Under the pieces are notes generated by a model that made no database searches, was not told the origin of the DNA, and saw only the letters and a list, made by a program, of their open reading frames with translations. The translations under genes were made by a program, and so were the position numbers. From Symsagittifera roscoffensis (Eukaryota > Xenacoelomorpha > Acoela > Convolutidae): DNA of 31,442 nt. This document shows, piece after piece, positions 9,855 through 19,318 of the stretch; the first letter of the stretch is position 1; every line of letters begins with the position of its first letter. The stretch is from the NCBI RefSeq assembly GCF_963678635.1, contig NW_026970907.1:1-31442 (forward strand), written 5' to 3'.

Positions 9855-10277
9855 ATGAGATTGAGGAGCGAGAAAAACCTCGATGGCGATCAAAGGCAAA
9901 GCGCCGAAGCCGGAACCGCGAGCGAAACGCTTGTGGACCCCTTTGACGAGGGAGAACAGACGCTCATTCGACCCGAATTTGAGCCGAGCGAGGACCTCGA
10001 GCGGGAGGAAGTCGAGAGGACGGAGGAGACCTCGGAGCGTTCCGAGGTCGAGCCGCGAGAGGAAGTGTTATTCAAGGGAATGTCCAAATCGGAGACCAAG
10101 AGTCACAGGTGGAGGGGAGAATACTCACATTCGGCTAGTACCCACTCATCTCTGGCCAAACAGAGCAACAACGCGATGATGTCGAGTATAAGCCCGAGTG
10201 AAGGCAACCGGGTTCGAAGGCCAAGAAGAGTTGGAAGTCTTTGTACGACGAGCGCATGGCGTCACTACCAACTGTAG
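9855..10277 (+). CDS. Gag N-terminal region, acidic (broken)
   Basis: This is the first substantial frame after the leader. The first in-frame ATG is at 9855; the frame is open from 9801 but without ATG. The product is rich in Glu, Arg and Ser (many EE/ER pairs, roughly residues 20-80), a charged low-complexity segment like the N-terminal extensions of some Gag proteins. It has no recognisable domain. It stops at 10275-10277, after which Gag-like coding appears to resume in another frame near 10340. The N-terminal Gag assignment rests on position and composition only. Confidence 0.45.
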   Translation: MRLRSEKNLDGDQRQSAEAGTASETLVDPFDEGEQTLIRPEFEPSEDLEREEVERTEETSERSEVEPREEVLFKGMSKSETKSHRWRGEYSHSASTHSSLAKQSNNAMMSSISPSEGNRVRRPRRVGSLCTTSAWRHYQL

Positions 10278-10339
10278 GTTTAACTTCCAGTTATGACTAC
10301 CCGTAGACATCCCATCCGGATGTGAACTTCACACCGTGC

Positions 10340-11269
10340 CCAAGGAACGATATGAGCAGGAAGGCGTCGTCAGCCTCGCCGACCAGGCCCATGTCAGATG
10401 GGATAACGATGGGAGCGTCATCAACCTTCGACAGATTAATGACGTCCATGAGCAAGCAAAAAGGCGGTGCGTCATCAAGCACCAGGCTGCAGCCGTAGTT
10501 GACCTCATCTTCTCTGGGACTAACCCCGTCATTTGGGGCCACTGGCGACATAAGTGACATGTTCGCTGGCGTAATGAATGGTCTGGATGAACTGAGATGG
10601 GACATGACTAAAAGAATAGATCAGGTTGATGAAAGGGCTCACAAAGGCCAAGAGAATCTGAGAGATGAACTAACGCACGTGAAGTCGCAGGCGAGGGTTG
10701 ATCAAGCTCAGTTGATTCGCAACACCGATCAATGCCGGGCGGAGAGCCTGGCACAGGCAAACAAGGAGTCATACGAAAAAGAGGCTAGGATGACCAGGGA
10801 GATCGAATGATTGTTGAACGATCATGATAGTACCTACGCCCACACGATGACTAGCCTGGAGAAGAGGTTAGATGCAAAGTCTGACTTAATGATGTGGAAG
10901 CTTGACGCGATCCTGAATGGGAGTAGTTGGCAGGAGCGTTCCAACCCAAGGGAGCGCTCACGCCATGCGAATGATGGAGATGGTACGGGAAGCAATGCCA
11001 GAGCCCAGCAAGGCTCGAGAACGAACTACGAACCTAGAAGCAAGGAACGGCCAAGGGCAGCCCCGTCGAGGCCTGGCTGGACGAACCCAGTCCCACCGAA
11101 GGCAGATGCCACCCCGGAGACAAGGTTGCCAACTGTGCCACAAGTCAGTTCAGTACCAGATCTGACTACAGTCTCACATGACACAACGATGTATGCCTCG
11201 ATGTTTGAGCCTTTGAACAGAGAGAGGGGAGAGGTCAAGAAGGACACTGAAAAAGCCGAAGTCATATAA
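10340..11269 (+). pseudogene. Gag middle region with two in-frame stops
   Basis: In the frame that includes 10499-11269, coding resumes near 10340 with a Ser-rich stretch. It is interrupted by TAG at 10496-10498 and TGA at 10808-10810, and closes with TAA at 11267-11269. Between them are helical, charged segments (roughly 10560-10900) that look like a coiled coil (WDMTKRIDQVDERAHKGQEN), followed by a Pro/Arg-rich linker. The capsid frame then takes over in a different phase near 11247. The continuous composition across the stops suggests one Gag protein damaged by point mutations. Confidence 0.6.
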
Positions 11270-11696
11270 ATACGAGTCAGACGGCTGCATTGATACTTGG
11301 ATAGAGGTGATGAAGTTACACTTTGAGGAAGAGAATCTCTCCAAGAAACAAGAGTGCAGCGCGCTGACGAGCAACCTGGAAGGTACTGCACTAAGTTGTG
11401 TAATGGCGAAAAGAGCCAATGAGAGAGACAGCGCTCGCAAGATATTCGACATCTTGCTGAATCGTTTTGGCTCTGGAGTACAGGGGCACCAGGCTATGGT
11501 GAAGTTCGAAAAGAGGCGTCAAAGGGATGACGAATCCATAGATAAATTCTTGGACGACCTTGAATTGCTTAGGAGGAGAAGCAACCCAGATGAGAGAATA
11601 TCCGAGCGAAACTTGGCGATTGCTTCGAAGTTCATGGACGGAGTAAGGAGTGAGGAGTTGAAGACGATGTTGGCCACACTTCACCCTGTCGCTTGA
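11247..11696 (+). CDS. Gag capsid-like domain (retrotrans_gag type), broken at the end
   Basis: The frame contains a typical Ty3/Gypsy capsid layout: an aromatic stretch with DTWIEVMKLHFEEE near the start, then a helical segment with ALSCVM and IFDILLNRFG, and RRQRDDESIDKFLDDLELL. These resemble the conserved W...F...L and QxxxExVxxFxxxLxxL parts of retrotransposon capsids. The frame ends at TGA 11694-11696, where the nucleocapsid-protease frame is already open from 11689, so a single-nucleotide change separates capsid from nucleocapsid. Capsid forms the particle in which reverse transcription takes place. Confidence 0.75.
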   Translation: MKKPKSYKYESDGCIDTWIEVMKLHFEEENLSKKQECSALTSNLEGTALSCVMAKRANERDSARKIFDILLNRFGSGVQGHQAMVKFEKRRQRDDESIDKFLDDLELLRRRSNPDERISERNLAIASKFMDGVRSEELKTMLATLHPVA

Positions 11697-13323
11697 CCAG
11701 GTACCCACGCCCGACGATTTGCGTATGAAGTCACGCGAGTATTTACTCATAAAACCGAGGGCGCAAAACCGTTACAGCAATTATGGCAACTATAGCGGGA
11801 CAAACACTGGTGCGAATTCCAGTTGGTACAAACCTCGCGATGACATGGATAAGAGGAGGTCGTGTGCGAATTGTGGTTCGATGGACCATCACGTTTCCGC
11901 GTGTTCTGCATACAAACAGAACATGAAGGCGATAGGCTACTTTCTCGAGGACGCCGACGCGACCGACGAGGATCATGAAGAGTACGTCAGAGGGCTCATC
12001 ATGAAATATGGTCCGAGGTGTTTCTTTTGTAATTTGGAGGGACACTTCAAGTCGGATTGTACTCAATTTTGGGATGCAGTAGCGGACGCGAAACATCCCC
12101 GCCACGAAGAGGCGCTTTCGGGTGTCAAGGCCAGTCGAGCACGTCTGATGAACGAGGCTGAATCTGGGAGAAAGGAGACGACATCGAGCACCTTCACGAC
12201 CAAAAAGGTTAAGACATTGCCTGACGAGGTGGTAGCCTCGAACCTTGAGGCAGAGTCGTCTAGCCCACTCAAGGTGGATTACGGCCTGGCGGCAAGGACA
12301 GCGCTGCAGAATGTCAAACAGGACCTAGCCACGAGAGAAGTGGAGCAATGGGTGAGGTCGGAGCTGGAAAGCACAACAGATCTTCGGGAAGTTTTTAATA
12401 TTCTGGGTAAAACGACGAAAGTAGAAGACAAAGAGGAACCCAAGAAACAGGGACTAAAACTGAACGTTATATCTGGTAAGACTTTTGGCATGACGAGGGA
12501 GGGGACCAAAATAATGTCCATCATCTCAGTCGCAGGGCACCAGGTGGTCAAGAACTTGAGTGAACCATCCGAGATTACACTAGTCCACCTGGACATCTAT
12601 GCCGACTACCTGAAGGAGAAAGATCCCAAACTGGACTCCAGGGCAGTGCGAGCGCTGCTCACAACGGGAGGTCCGAGGCTGATGAAAGTGGACGGACATT
12701 ATATCGATGTCCATGGCCCTTACCCGATCCTGATGAATGTGGATGGCATCAATATCTACACGAAAGCTCACATAACTGATGCGAACGATCAGATTGGCCG
12801 GATATACATTGGTCAAGAGGAGCTGAAGGTTAGACGAATCGGACACAACGCGATGCTCGAACAAGATGCGGTGCACATAGGTTGCGAGGCCGATCTGGCT
12901 GCGCACGTGCTGGACGAGCAAGGCAGGCAACTTTCCGTAAAGGGATTGCTAGACACGGGAGCAGTGGTTAGTGTCATGCCAGTCAAAACTTGGACCGACA
13001 TGGGTTTCGAGAGGTCGGATCTCATACCGACAAACATCAGACTGGCAGCTGCCAATCAGGGAGCGATCTATGTGACTGGACAAACCCCGATCATTTCACT
13101 GCAGCTCGGAGGAAGACATCTTTGGATGAGCTTCCTAGTAGTGGAGAATTTGGACGAATCGGATCAGTTCATCTTAGGAAGGGATTTCGTTCGCAACTTT
13201 GACGTCACGATCGATCTCAATGACGGGTTGATTAGGATCAAGGATCCTGAGAGAAAGTATGAAAAGAGACCCCTTAATAAGATCTTAATTAATCAGGCCA
13301 AGGTGCCGATTTTTCTGGATTGA
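11689..13323 (+). CDS. Nucleocapsid (two CCHC knuckles) and aspartic protease
   Basis: The frame is open from 11689. Counting residues from 11719, the first CX2CX4HX4C knuckle (CANCGSMDHHVSAC) starts at 49 and the second (CFFCNLEGHFKSDC) at 101; these bind the RNA genome. A long linker follows. The retropepsin has its active-site triad in GLLDTGAVVSVMP (Asp at 412), and the second half carries ILGRDF at about 485-490, as in Ty3/Gypsy proteases. The enzyme would act as a dimer and mature Gag-Pol. The frame ends at TGA 13321-13323, but the downstream codons in the same frame continue the usual protease-RT linker. This stop is therefore either a mutation or a readthrough site. Confidence 0.92.
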   Translation, partial: SLDQVPTPDDLRMKSREYLLIKPRAQNRYSNYGNYSGTNTGANSSWYKPRDDMDKRRSCANCGSMDHHVSACSAYKQNMKAIGYFLEDADATDEDHEEYVRGLIMKYGPRCFFCNLEGHFKSDCTQFWDAVADAKHPRHEEALSGVKASRARLMNEAESGRKETTSSTFTTKKVKTLPDEVVASNLEAESSSPLKVDYGLAARTALQNVKQDLATREVEQWVRSELESTTDLREVFNILGKTTKVEDKEEPKKQGLKLNVISGKTFGMTREGTKIMSIISVAGHQVVKNLSEPSEITLVHLDIYADYLKEKDPKLDSRAVRALLTTGGPRLMKVDGHYIDVHGPYPILMNVDGINIYTKAHITDANDQIGRIYIGQEELKVRRIGHNAMLEQDAVHIGCEADLAAHVLDEQGRQLSVKGLLDTGAVVSVMPVKTWTDMGFERSDLIPTNIRLAAANQGAIYVTGQTPIISLQLGGRHLWMSFLVVENLDESDQFILGRDFVRNFDVTIDLNDGLIRIKDPERKYEKRPLNKILINQAKVPIFLD

Positions 13324-13960
13324 AAAGTTAGATTAAAACCAAACCAAGCCGTAGTAGCGACGTTTAGAATGGGGAACTTGAATGAACTCAGCAATGACAG
13401 ACAGGTGTGTCTGGTACCAAATCCAAACAGTAAAAGCTCGGCTATTTTAGGAAGAAGCTTCTCACTCACTCAGAGCGGACTGTGTGTGAGTGTGTTACTG
13501 AACACAGAAGCAACAACAGTGACAAAACAGAGGGGAAAGAAACTTTGCCTCTGAACACAGACTTTCAGAGTGTGGAGAACTTGAAAAAGTTTGATGTAAC
13601 TAAATGTCCATTACATGCGAACCAAGAATGTATAATGAAAAGAGTGAATGAATTGAAATCTTCTAGGAAATTGTTTTCAATGAAGTCGGAAACAGATGAT
13701 GGGCTGTCTAGTTGTTCCAACTTCCCTGAGAGGCCGACGGAAGCAGAGCTAGCAGCGAATAAACCTGTCCTACCTGAGATAGAACATCTGAAGGGTTAAA
13801 TATCAAACAAGGAACTAGATTCGCTCAGAGCGGTGCTAAATCGGAACGCAGACGTTTTTTCGAAGCATAAGGCCGACATAGGTTGTTGTAATTTTGTAGA
13901 GCACGAGATTGAGATAGAAGAGGGCTCGGTACCTCATAGGGAAGGGGCGAGAAGAAGCGT
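13324..13960 (+). pseudogene. Protease-RT linker and start of RT, broken by stop and two frame changes
   Basis: Frames 13369-13554 and 13482-13799 and the stop-free stretch after 13799 carry the region that joins protease to RT in Ty3/Gypsy Pol. Near 13850-13890 there is a DVFSKHKADIG motif, and near 13890-13930 the EIEIEEGSVPHR type segment that normally precedes the RT fingers. Breaks are a frame change near 13545, TAA at 13797-13799 and a frame change near 13945-13957. They leave the RT of this copy without its N-terminal segment in frame. Confidence 0.7.
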
Positions 13961-13977
13961 GTAGGAAGGAAATCGAG

Positions 13978-16900
13978 ATGTTAATGGAGTACGACATGAT
14001 CGAGCCGTCGAAGTCCCCATGGGCTTGTGGCGTGGTCATGGCGAAAAAGAAAGGGGGACAACTCAGATTTTGTTGTGATTTCCGTTATCTGAACGCAGTG
14101 ACTATAAAGGACGCATACCCGATTCCCCACATCGATGAGAGCCTATCCAAGCTGGGAGACGCGAAGTTCTTCACGACGTTGGATTTGGGCTCTGCGTTCT
14201 GGCAAGTGCCACTCAGAAAGCAAGATCGAGAGAAAACAGGCTTCGCGTGTGAGCTGGGACTGTTCCAGTGGAAGAGGATGCCATTCGGATTGTGCAACGC
14301 GACGGCCACATTCCAGCGACTGATGGCCCAGGCACTCACGAGCGTCACTAAGAAATACGGGAATCTCATCATGTGTTATGTCGATGATGTCGTGATTGCA
14401 ACACCAACCTTAGAAGACCACATAGAGAGGTTGGAGGAGGTGTTTTCTTGCATGAAGCAGGCGGGTCTGAAATGTAAACCCTCTAAGTGTGAAATCCTCA
14501 GGGATTCCATAAAGTATCTGGGCCGCCTGGTTGACAAACATGGAGTGAGACCAGATCCCGAAGCGGTTGAAGCGGTGCTGACCTGGAAGGCACCTAAGAC
14601 AGATACACAGCTGATGAGTTTTTTGGTATTCGCTAATTATTATCGAGAGTTCATCAAGGGGTATGCTGACAAAATATACCCCATGCAGAGGTTGATGAGA
14701 AACAAGGGCAAAAAGTTCATCTGGACTGATGAGGCACAAGTTTCATTTGAAAACATCAAACGTGAACTTTGCGAGGCACCGGTCCTCGGCATGCCAACAG
14801 AGAAGGGGATGTTCGTGCTGGATACGGATGCATCAGTGGTTGCGATATCGGGCATACTTCACCAGGAGCAGGAGTGGAACGGGAGAAAGGTTCTTCGTCC
14901 GATAGCCTACGGGAGTAAAGTCCTGAGTGATACTGAAATGAAGTACGGCGCACCAAAAGCGGAGATGTTTGCGGTGATCACTTTCGTGGAAAAATACAGG
15001 GCCTACTTGGGGAGTGCTCCCTTCAAGTTACGTGTGGATAATCGTGCCCTGGCCTGGCTGAAAACCTATTCGATGGACCAAAGTTATATTGGTCGTTGGA
15101 TTGTGCGCCTGGATGGATACCACATGATCATAGAGCACCGTACCCGTGACAAGCACCAGAACGCAGATAGCCTCAGCAAAAAGACAGAATTTTATGAGCG
15201 CCTCGAGGAGAAACAGGCTAACCAATCGGAGATCAAAGACGGGTTTTCCTTTCTGGACAAAGAAACCTACGACAAGCTGCCACTTACTAGGTGGTTAGAC
15301 AAGTCAGGGCATCCTATACCCGGACACCCTGACCTTCCAGTGGAGACGGCCGCGGAGATAAAACTTTTAACCAGAGGCGAGCCCGTTCCGTTGGATCTGC
15401 TAGTCCGATCCAACTTGGTACAGCAAGAACTTACCAGGCTGGGCATAAACAGCATGGCTCTATTGAACAGGATGGTGAACGTGGCGCCGGACGTCATGGG
15501 AAAGCTCCATGACTTGTTGGACAGGGAAGTGGATAGGCATGATCGTGAATGGATGGAGACCATGCAGCGGTTGACTGTCACCGAAAGAACAGAGAAGATG
15601 CCAGTGTCCATTCGCAGCCAAGGCGTTGAACGGGATTGCAGGTCGATTGTCAACCAGCTGGTGAGCTCGATGCCGAAGGAGGTCTTGTTGAGAACTTCGT
15701 TCACTGAATATGGAACACTGAATCAGAACCAAACTACTGAGGAAGTCAGGATCAGGTCGAAATCTAGCTTCACGAGGAGAGTGCATTTCACGGATGCCTT
15801 TGAGCCCGTGCAGGACGACTTGTCCGGGGAGAGGTTGACGAGACCACCTAGGGGTAGAATTTTGTCCGGGGAGTCGAGAAACATCTCAGACAACTTGGAA
15901 TATGATGTTGGGGAATCAGTCGACTCAAGTGTTGACTCGAGGCCCCAGTCCTGGGACAACACGTCTGAAACAACTTCCAATTCCGATATGTCAGAGATCG
16001 CAATCCACTCCTTATTGGTAGACTGGAAGCAGCGTGGGCTGGACCGAGAAACACATCAGGATCCAGACAGGGACAGATACACCTCAGATGAAGAGGGCAC
16101 TGTGGTAGATAATGCCGCAGACGAGCTCGAGCTGATAGCAGTTTCGAAACGCCCAACCAGATTGCTGCCACATGGTACGGTCGTCCGTACCAATCTGGAA
16201 CCATCTGTGCAGGAAGCGACGCCTTTGAAAAAGATATGGTGTGTCAAGTTGATGGACGATGCTCATGCTCCGGAGATAATGAGTGGGCAAATGAACGTGG
16301 TAAAGACGTATTTGAAAGCCAGGTACAGGCTGTCGGATCTCCTATGGGCTCAACGAAAAAACAGAATGACGAGCAGTCTGAAGAGATGGACCGAGAATGG
16401 AGCACCTGACAAGGGAGACTGGGAAGAAGACAGCTACAAGATCTTGAAACAATTCTACCTGAAGCGAAACGACTTGTTGTACCTGAATAAGGACGGAATC
16501 GTTGCCTGCAAGCGAAAAGAGGAGGACAAGGTCCTCTATAAATACAATTCAATAGTGTTACCACAGTTGTACCAGACAGAATTGCTCTTTCGCTCACATG
16601 ATCAGATGTGCCATCAAGGCGTGGACAAAGTGTATAACAGGATACAGAAACGATTCGAATGGCCGGGATTGAAAAAGGCTTGTGAGAAGTGGATCGCCGC
16701 ATGCCTGTCATGTCAGCAGGCGAAAGATCCCAGGAAACTAAGGTTCCCCCTACAGTCAATAGAGTCGTCAGGTTTCAACGAAGTGGTGCAAATTGATCAT
16801 CAGAAAATCTGCATGACAGCAACGGGCTATAATCAGGTGCTGGTAATGATCGACCATTTTACGAAGTATGCGGAAGCAGCACCCTGCATGACAGCATCGG

Positions 16901-18108
16901 CGGAAGAAACATGTGATCATTTGATAAATGTGTGGATAGCGAGGCATGGCTGCCCCATCACGTTCCAATCGGACAATGGCAAAGCATTCGTGGGTGATCT
17001 CACGAAGGAGTTAATGAAAAGGTGGCAGGTAGCGCAGGCCCACTCGACCACTTATCACCCGCAAACGAATGGCCTAGTCGAGAGGCAAAATCGCACACTG
17101 GTATCCACGCTGAGAGTCTACTGCTCGCGTTACATGGATGACTGGGACAAGCACTTGCCGCAAGTGATGGGTGCTTACAACAGCACGGAGCATTCCACCA
17201 CGGGAATAAGTCCGCACATGATGTTAACGGGTCATGAAAAAGCGCTCCCGTTGACGTTTTTCTACCCTGAATATGAGGGGAAGAGGACAGCACCGCAAAC
17301 GTACGTGCGGGATGTTATTAGAAGACAGCAGGACCTCAATGACTTATGCAGGAGGAATACGCAACAGGCGCAAATTAGACAAAAAAGGAGGTTTGATAAA
17401 AGGACAGCTGATGCGAAAACCTACTCAGTTGGCGACTACGTCTGGGTGTTCCAGGAAGTGGTTCCACCAAAAGGAACCAAGAAATTATTAAAGAAATGGC
17501 GTGGTCCATTTCAGATAACAGAGGTGCACCAAGGAGGTCGTTTTTATCGATTGAGCACTGGAAGAGCAGCTCATTACGAGAATATCAAGCCGCACAATGC
17601 CTCGTCAGAGGATTGGTGCATCCCAGTGGACATGCAAGAGGGAGACTATTTGATAGTGAATCCTGCTTGTGAAGTGAATGAAAGGGGTACTCGCGACAAA
17701 AACGACGGGAATGAGGTGGTGGACGACTGCGACCTACCACTGGATCTCGAGTTGACCGAGCGAGTAGAGGTGGATGATGAAACTCTACCCTATGCCGAGG
17801 AAGACTGGGACTGCCCGGAACAAATCGAAATTGACAAAGGAATACAGCCTGACTTTCCTCTCACTATGGAAACACGCCATAGCAAGAGAGGAAAAAACCA
17901 GAAGAAATACAATCCGTACGGCGAGGATTTCATTGTAGACAGGATAGTTGTAAGTGATGTCATAGACTCGCTGGTGGGACTGGACGAAGTGGCGATGCTA
18001 GAAGAAATCGACCTGGTGAACGATATGGATGAAGATTGGATCGACGATCGATCAGAACCGGAAGTGAGTTCGAACCGGAAGCGGAACAGACTCATGAGCA
18101 AGAACTAA
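13978..18108 (+). CDS. pol: Pol: reverse transcriptase, RNase H, integrase (1376 aa open)
   Basis: Residue numbers count from the ATG at 13978; the true protein begins upstream in another frame. RT: SPWACGVVMAKKKGG and FCCDFRYLNA (residues 13-40), DLGSAFWQ, PFGLCNATATFQ and the catalytic YVDD at 134-137. RNase H: LDTDAS with Asp at 282 and 284, and HQNADSLS near 391-398. A spacer of about 450 residues follows; it is Ser/Asp-rich in part and not recognised. Integrase: zinc-binding His874, His879, Cys909 and Cys912, then catalytic Asp940, Asp999 and Glu1035 (D,D35E). A GPY/F-like KKWRGPFQITEV segment comes near 1175 and an acidic tail ends the frame. All catalytic residues are present. The frame ends at 18108, overlapping the next frame from 18036. 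Confidence 0.97.
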   Translation: MLMEYDMIEPSKSPWACGVVMAKKKGGQLRFCCDFRYLNAVTIKDAYPIPHIDESLSKLGDAKFFTTLDLGSAFWQVPLRKQDREKTGFACELGLFQWKRMPFGLCNATATFQRLMAQALTSVTKKYGNLIMCYVDDVVIATPTLEDHIERLEEVFSCMKQAGLKCKPSKCEILRDSIKYLGRLVDKHGVRPDPEAVEAVLTWKAPKTDTQLMSFLVFANYYREFIKGYADKIYPMQRLMRNKGKKFIWTDEAQVSFENIKRELCEAPVLGMPTEKGMFVLDTDASVVAISGILHQEQEWNGRKVLRPIAYGSKVLSDTEMKYGAPKAEMFAVITFVEKYRAYLGSAPFKLRVDNRALAWLKTYSMDQSYIGRWIVRLDGYHMIIEHRTRDKHQNADSLSKKTEFYERLEEKQANQSEIKDGFSFLDKETYDKLPLTRWLDKSGHPIPGHPDLPVETAAEIKLLTRGEPVPLDLLVRSNLVQQELTRLGINSMALLNRMVNVAPDVMGKLHDLLDREVDRHDREWMETMQRLTVTERTEKMPVSIRSQGVERDCRSIVNQLVSSMPKEVLLRTSFTEYGTLNQNQTTEEVRIRSKSSFTRRVHFTDAFEPVQDDLSGERLTRPPRGRILSGESRNISDNLEYDVGESVDSSVDSRPQSWDNTSETTSNSDMSEIAIHSLLVDWKQRGLDRETHQDPDRDRYTSDEEGTVVDNAADELELIAVSKRPTRLLPHGTVVRTNLEPSVQEATPLKKIWCVKLMDDAHAPEIMSGQMNVVKTYLKARYRLSDLLWAQRKNRMTSSLKRWTENGAPDKGDWEEDSYKILKQFYLKRNDLLYLNKDGIVACKRKEEDKVLYKYNSIVLPQLYQTELLFRSHDQMCHQGVDKVYNRIQKRFEWPGLKKACEKWIAACLSCQQAKDPRKLRFPLQSIESSGFNEVVQIDHQKICMTATGYNQVLVMIDHFTKYAEAAPCMTASAEETCDHLINVWIARHGCPITFQSDNGKAFVGDLTKELMKRWQVAQAHSTTYHPQTNGLVERQNRTLVSTLRVYCSRYMDDWDKHLPQVMGAYNSTEHSTTGISPHMMLTGHEKALPLTFFYPEYEGKRTAPQTYVRDVIRRQQDLNDLCRRNTQQAQIRQKRRFDKRTADAKTYSVGDYVWVFQEVVPPKGTKKLLKKWRGPFQITEVHQGGRFYRLSTGRAAHYENIKPHNASSEDWCIPVDMQEGDYLIVNPACEVNERGTRDKNDGNEVVDDCDLPLDLELTERVEVDDETLPYAEEDWDCPEQIEIDKGIQPDFPLTMETRHSKRGKNQKKYNPYGEDFIVDRIVVSDVIDSLVGLDEVAMLEEIDLVNDMDEDWIDDRSEPEVSSNRKRNRLMSKN

Positions 18109-18461
18109 CAAACTTGCGCGTGCTCGAATGGCTCCATGATCTGCCGACAGATCCAAAAGAGACGATCCTGACGATTCAGGACGTCGATAAAGACGGCATC
18201 AAATACATCAGTCATGACAATACCGAGTCCAACTGGGTCGCCCCAGATGTTCCTCTACGTGTTCCACAATCCAACCTCGATCTCCTAGACTTTGGGCGAT
18301 CGACGGGGACATCGATGGATATTTTTGTCCGGGGAGTGGGGGTAGGACTCACCCACACCGAAAATCTGATAATAAAAAAATTGAAATCGGCAAGAGAAAC
18401 CGGAGAACTAGAGACAGAGGGCGAAAATGCTAAAAAAAACACCTTTTGGACGAATCTTTGA
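18036..18461 (+). CDS. Pol C-terminal extension linking to macro domain
   Basis: This frame has no ATG near its start and overlaps the end of Pol by 73 nt in the -1 phase, so it is most likely a continuation of Pol after a frame change rather than its own gene. The protein is acidic, with VLEWLHDLPTDPKETILTI and a middle part VPQSNLDLLDFGRSTG, and no recognised domain. It ends 30 nt after the macro-domain frame begins. The overlap contains a run of eight A (18432-18439); a one-base difference in that run would join the two frames. Confidence 0.55.
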   Translation: MDRRSIRTGSEFEPEAEQTHEQELTNLRVLEWLHDLPTDPKETILTIQDVDKDGIKYISHDNTESNWVAPDVPLRVPQSNLDLLDFGRSTGTSMDIFVRGVGVGLTHTENLIIKKLKSARETGELETEGENAKKNTFWTNL

Positions 18462-18945
18462 ATCGTATTTTGATCTACCGAACCATTATTCGAACAATAT
18501 CGTCATAACGGACAGGGATTTCATACTCACGGAACGCACGTGCGCCATAGCGATAACCGCGGACGTGAGCTTCAAAACAGCACTAGCGGCTGACTTCAAA
18601 AGAGAGTATAAAAATATCGGGTTTTTATGGAAACAGAGGCCTGGTGTGGGAGGGATGATAGCGCTGCCCCCTGTTGCATCACAGATACCAGGGAAATATT
18701 TGTGTTTCCTGGTTACCAAGGCCACTGATAGGCAACACCTAGATCCAAAGAGCTTGGTATTGGCCTTGACTCGACTTAGGGATTTTTTGGTTGAGATAGG
18801 AGTGACCTCTCTCTCGTTGCCAGTATACGATCCTAATAGGGGAAAGCTACATCCGAGAGAAATGTACGCACTTGTACATGTGATATTTTCAGAGACGGAC
18901 ATAGAAGTTTACTTACATAAAAAATACTATCTGAGCATATGCTAA
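18427..18945 (+). CDS. Macro domain protein (OARD1/Poa1-like ADP-ribose-binding fold)
   Basis: The 172 residues match the small macro-domain family that includes human OARD1/TARG1 and yeast Poa1. AIAITADVSFKTALAADFK (residues 40-58) takes the place of the ligand-binding strand-loop-helix. YLCFLVTK (91-98) is the central strand with the Lys that is catalytic in OARD1. Then come a helix (LVLALTRLRDFLVEIG), the strand VTSLSLPVY (126-134) and a closing DIEVYLHKK. The usual Gly-rich loop with Asp after the fifth strand is replaced by YDPNRGK, so hydrolase activity is doubtful although ADP-ribose binding is possible. Known members bind or remove ADP-ribose from proteins or metabolites. A role in countering host ADP-ribosylation or modifying particles is speculation. 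The ATG at 18427 may not be the true start. Confidence 0.8.
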   Translation: MLKKTPFGRIFESYFDLPNHYSNNIVITDRDFILTERTCAIAITADVSFKTALAADFKREYKNIGFLWKQRPGVGGMIALPPVASQIPGKYLCFLVTKATDRQHLDPKSLVLALTRLRDFLVEIGVTSLSLPVYDPNRGKLHPREMYALVHVIFSETDIEVYLHKKYYLSIC

Positions 18946-19135
18946 GAGTTGCGCTCGGCGATAAGTGGTTTTTATTAAGTTACTCGATAAGAATTAGAGT
19001 CAAGTTTTAGATTAGGTTAGGTTTTAGGTACAGTATTAGGGATTATGTTTTTATATGATAGTATAGGTGTGTGATGTTTATGTGTTTATGTGTTATGTTA
19101 TTGTTATGATATGTTTTATGTTTTGTGTCATAAAA

Positions 19136-19155
19136 GACCTGGAGTACTCCAGGTC
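19136..19155 (+). promoter_or_regulatory. Perfect 20-bp palindrome
   Basis: GACCTGGAGT followed by its exact reverse complement ACTCCAGGTC, directly after the TG-rich tract. It could act as a dyad binding site on DNA or as a stem in RNA. Confidence 0.6.
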
Positions 19156-19197
19156 ATCAAGGTGAAAGCGCTCATTCGGGCTAGTTTGACAAAGATA

Positions 19198-19216
19198 AAG
19201 GTGGACGATCCACCTT
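19198..19216 (+). promoter_or_regulatory. Perfect hairpin, 8-bp stem
   Basis: AAGGTGGA, a CGA loop, then TCCACCTT. This second perfect stem lies 42 nt after the palindrome at 19136-19155 and upstream of ORF2. Confidence 0.55.
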
Positions 19217-19318
19217 GGTGCTAAATTTTTAAATCAGAATTGAGAAGAGAATTTCAATGGAGAGTTTTAAAGAGTTGAATGATGTTGTATCCAAAAATGA
19301 TGGTTTTAAGTCGCGACT

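Noticed and set aside
15267-16759. Long minus-strand open frames opposite Pol (for example 15267-15704 and 16244-16759)
   Set aside because: They mirror the Pol codons and have no domain, no start context and biased composition expected of antisense shadows.
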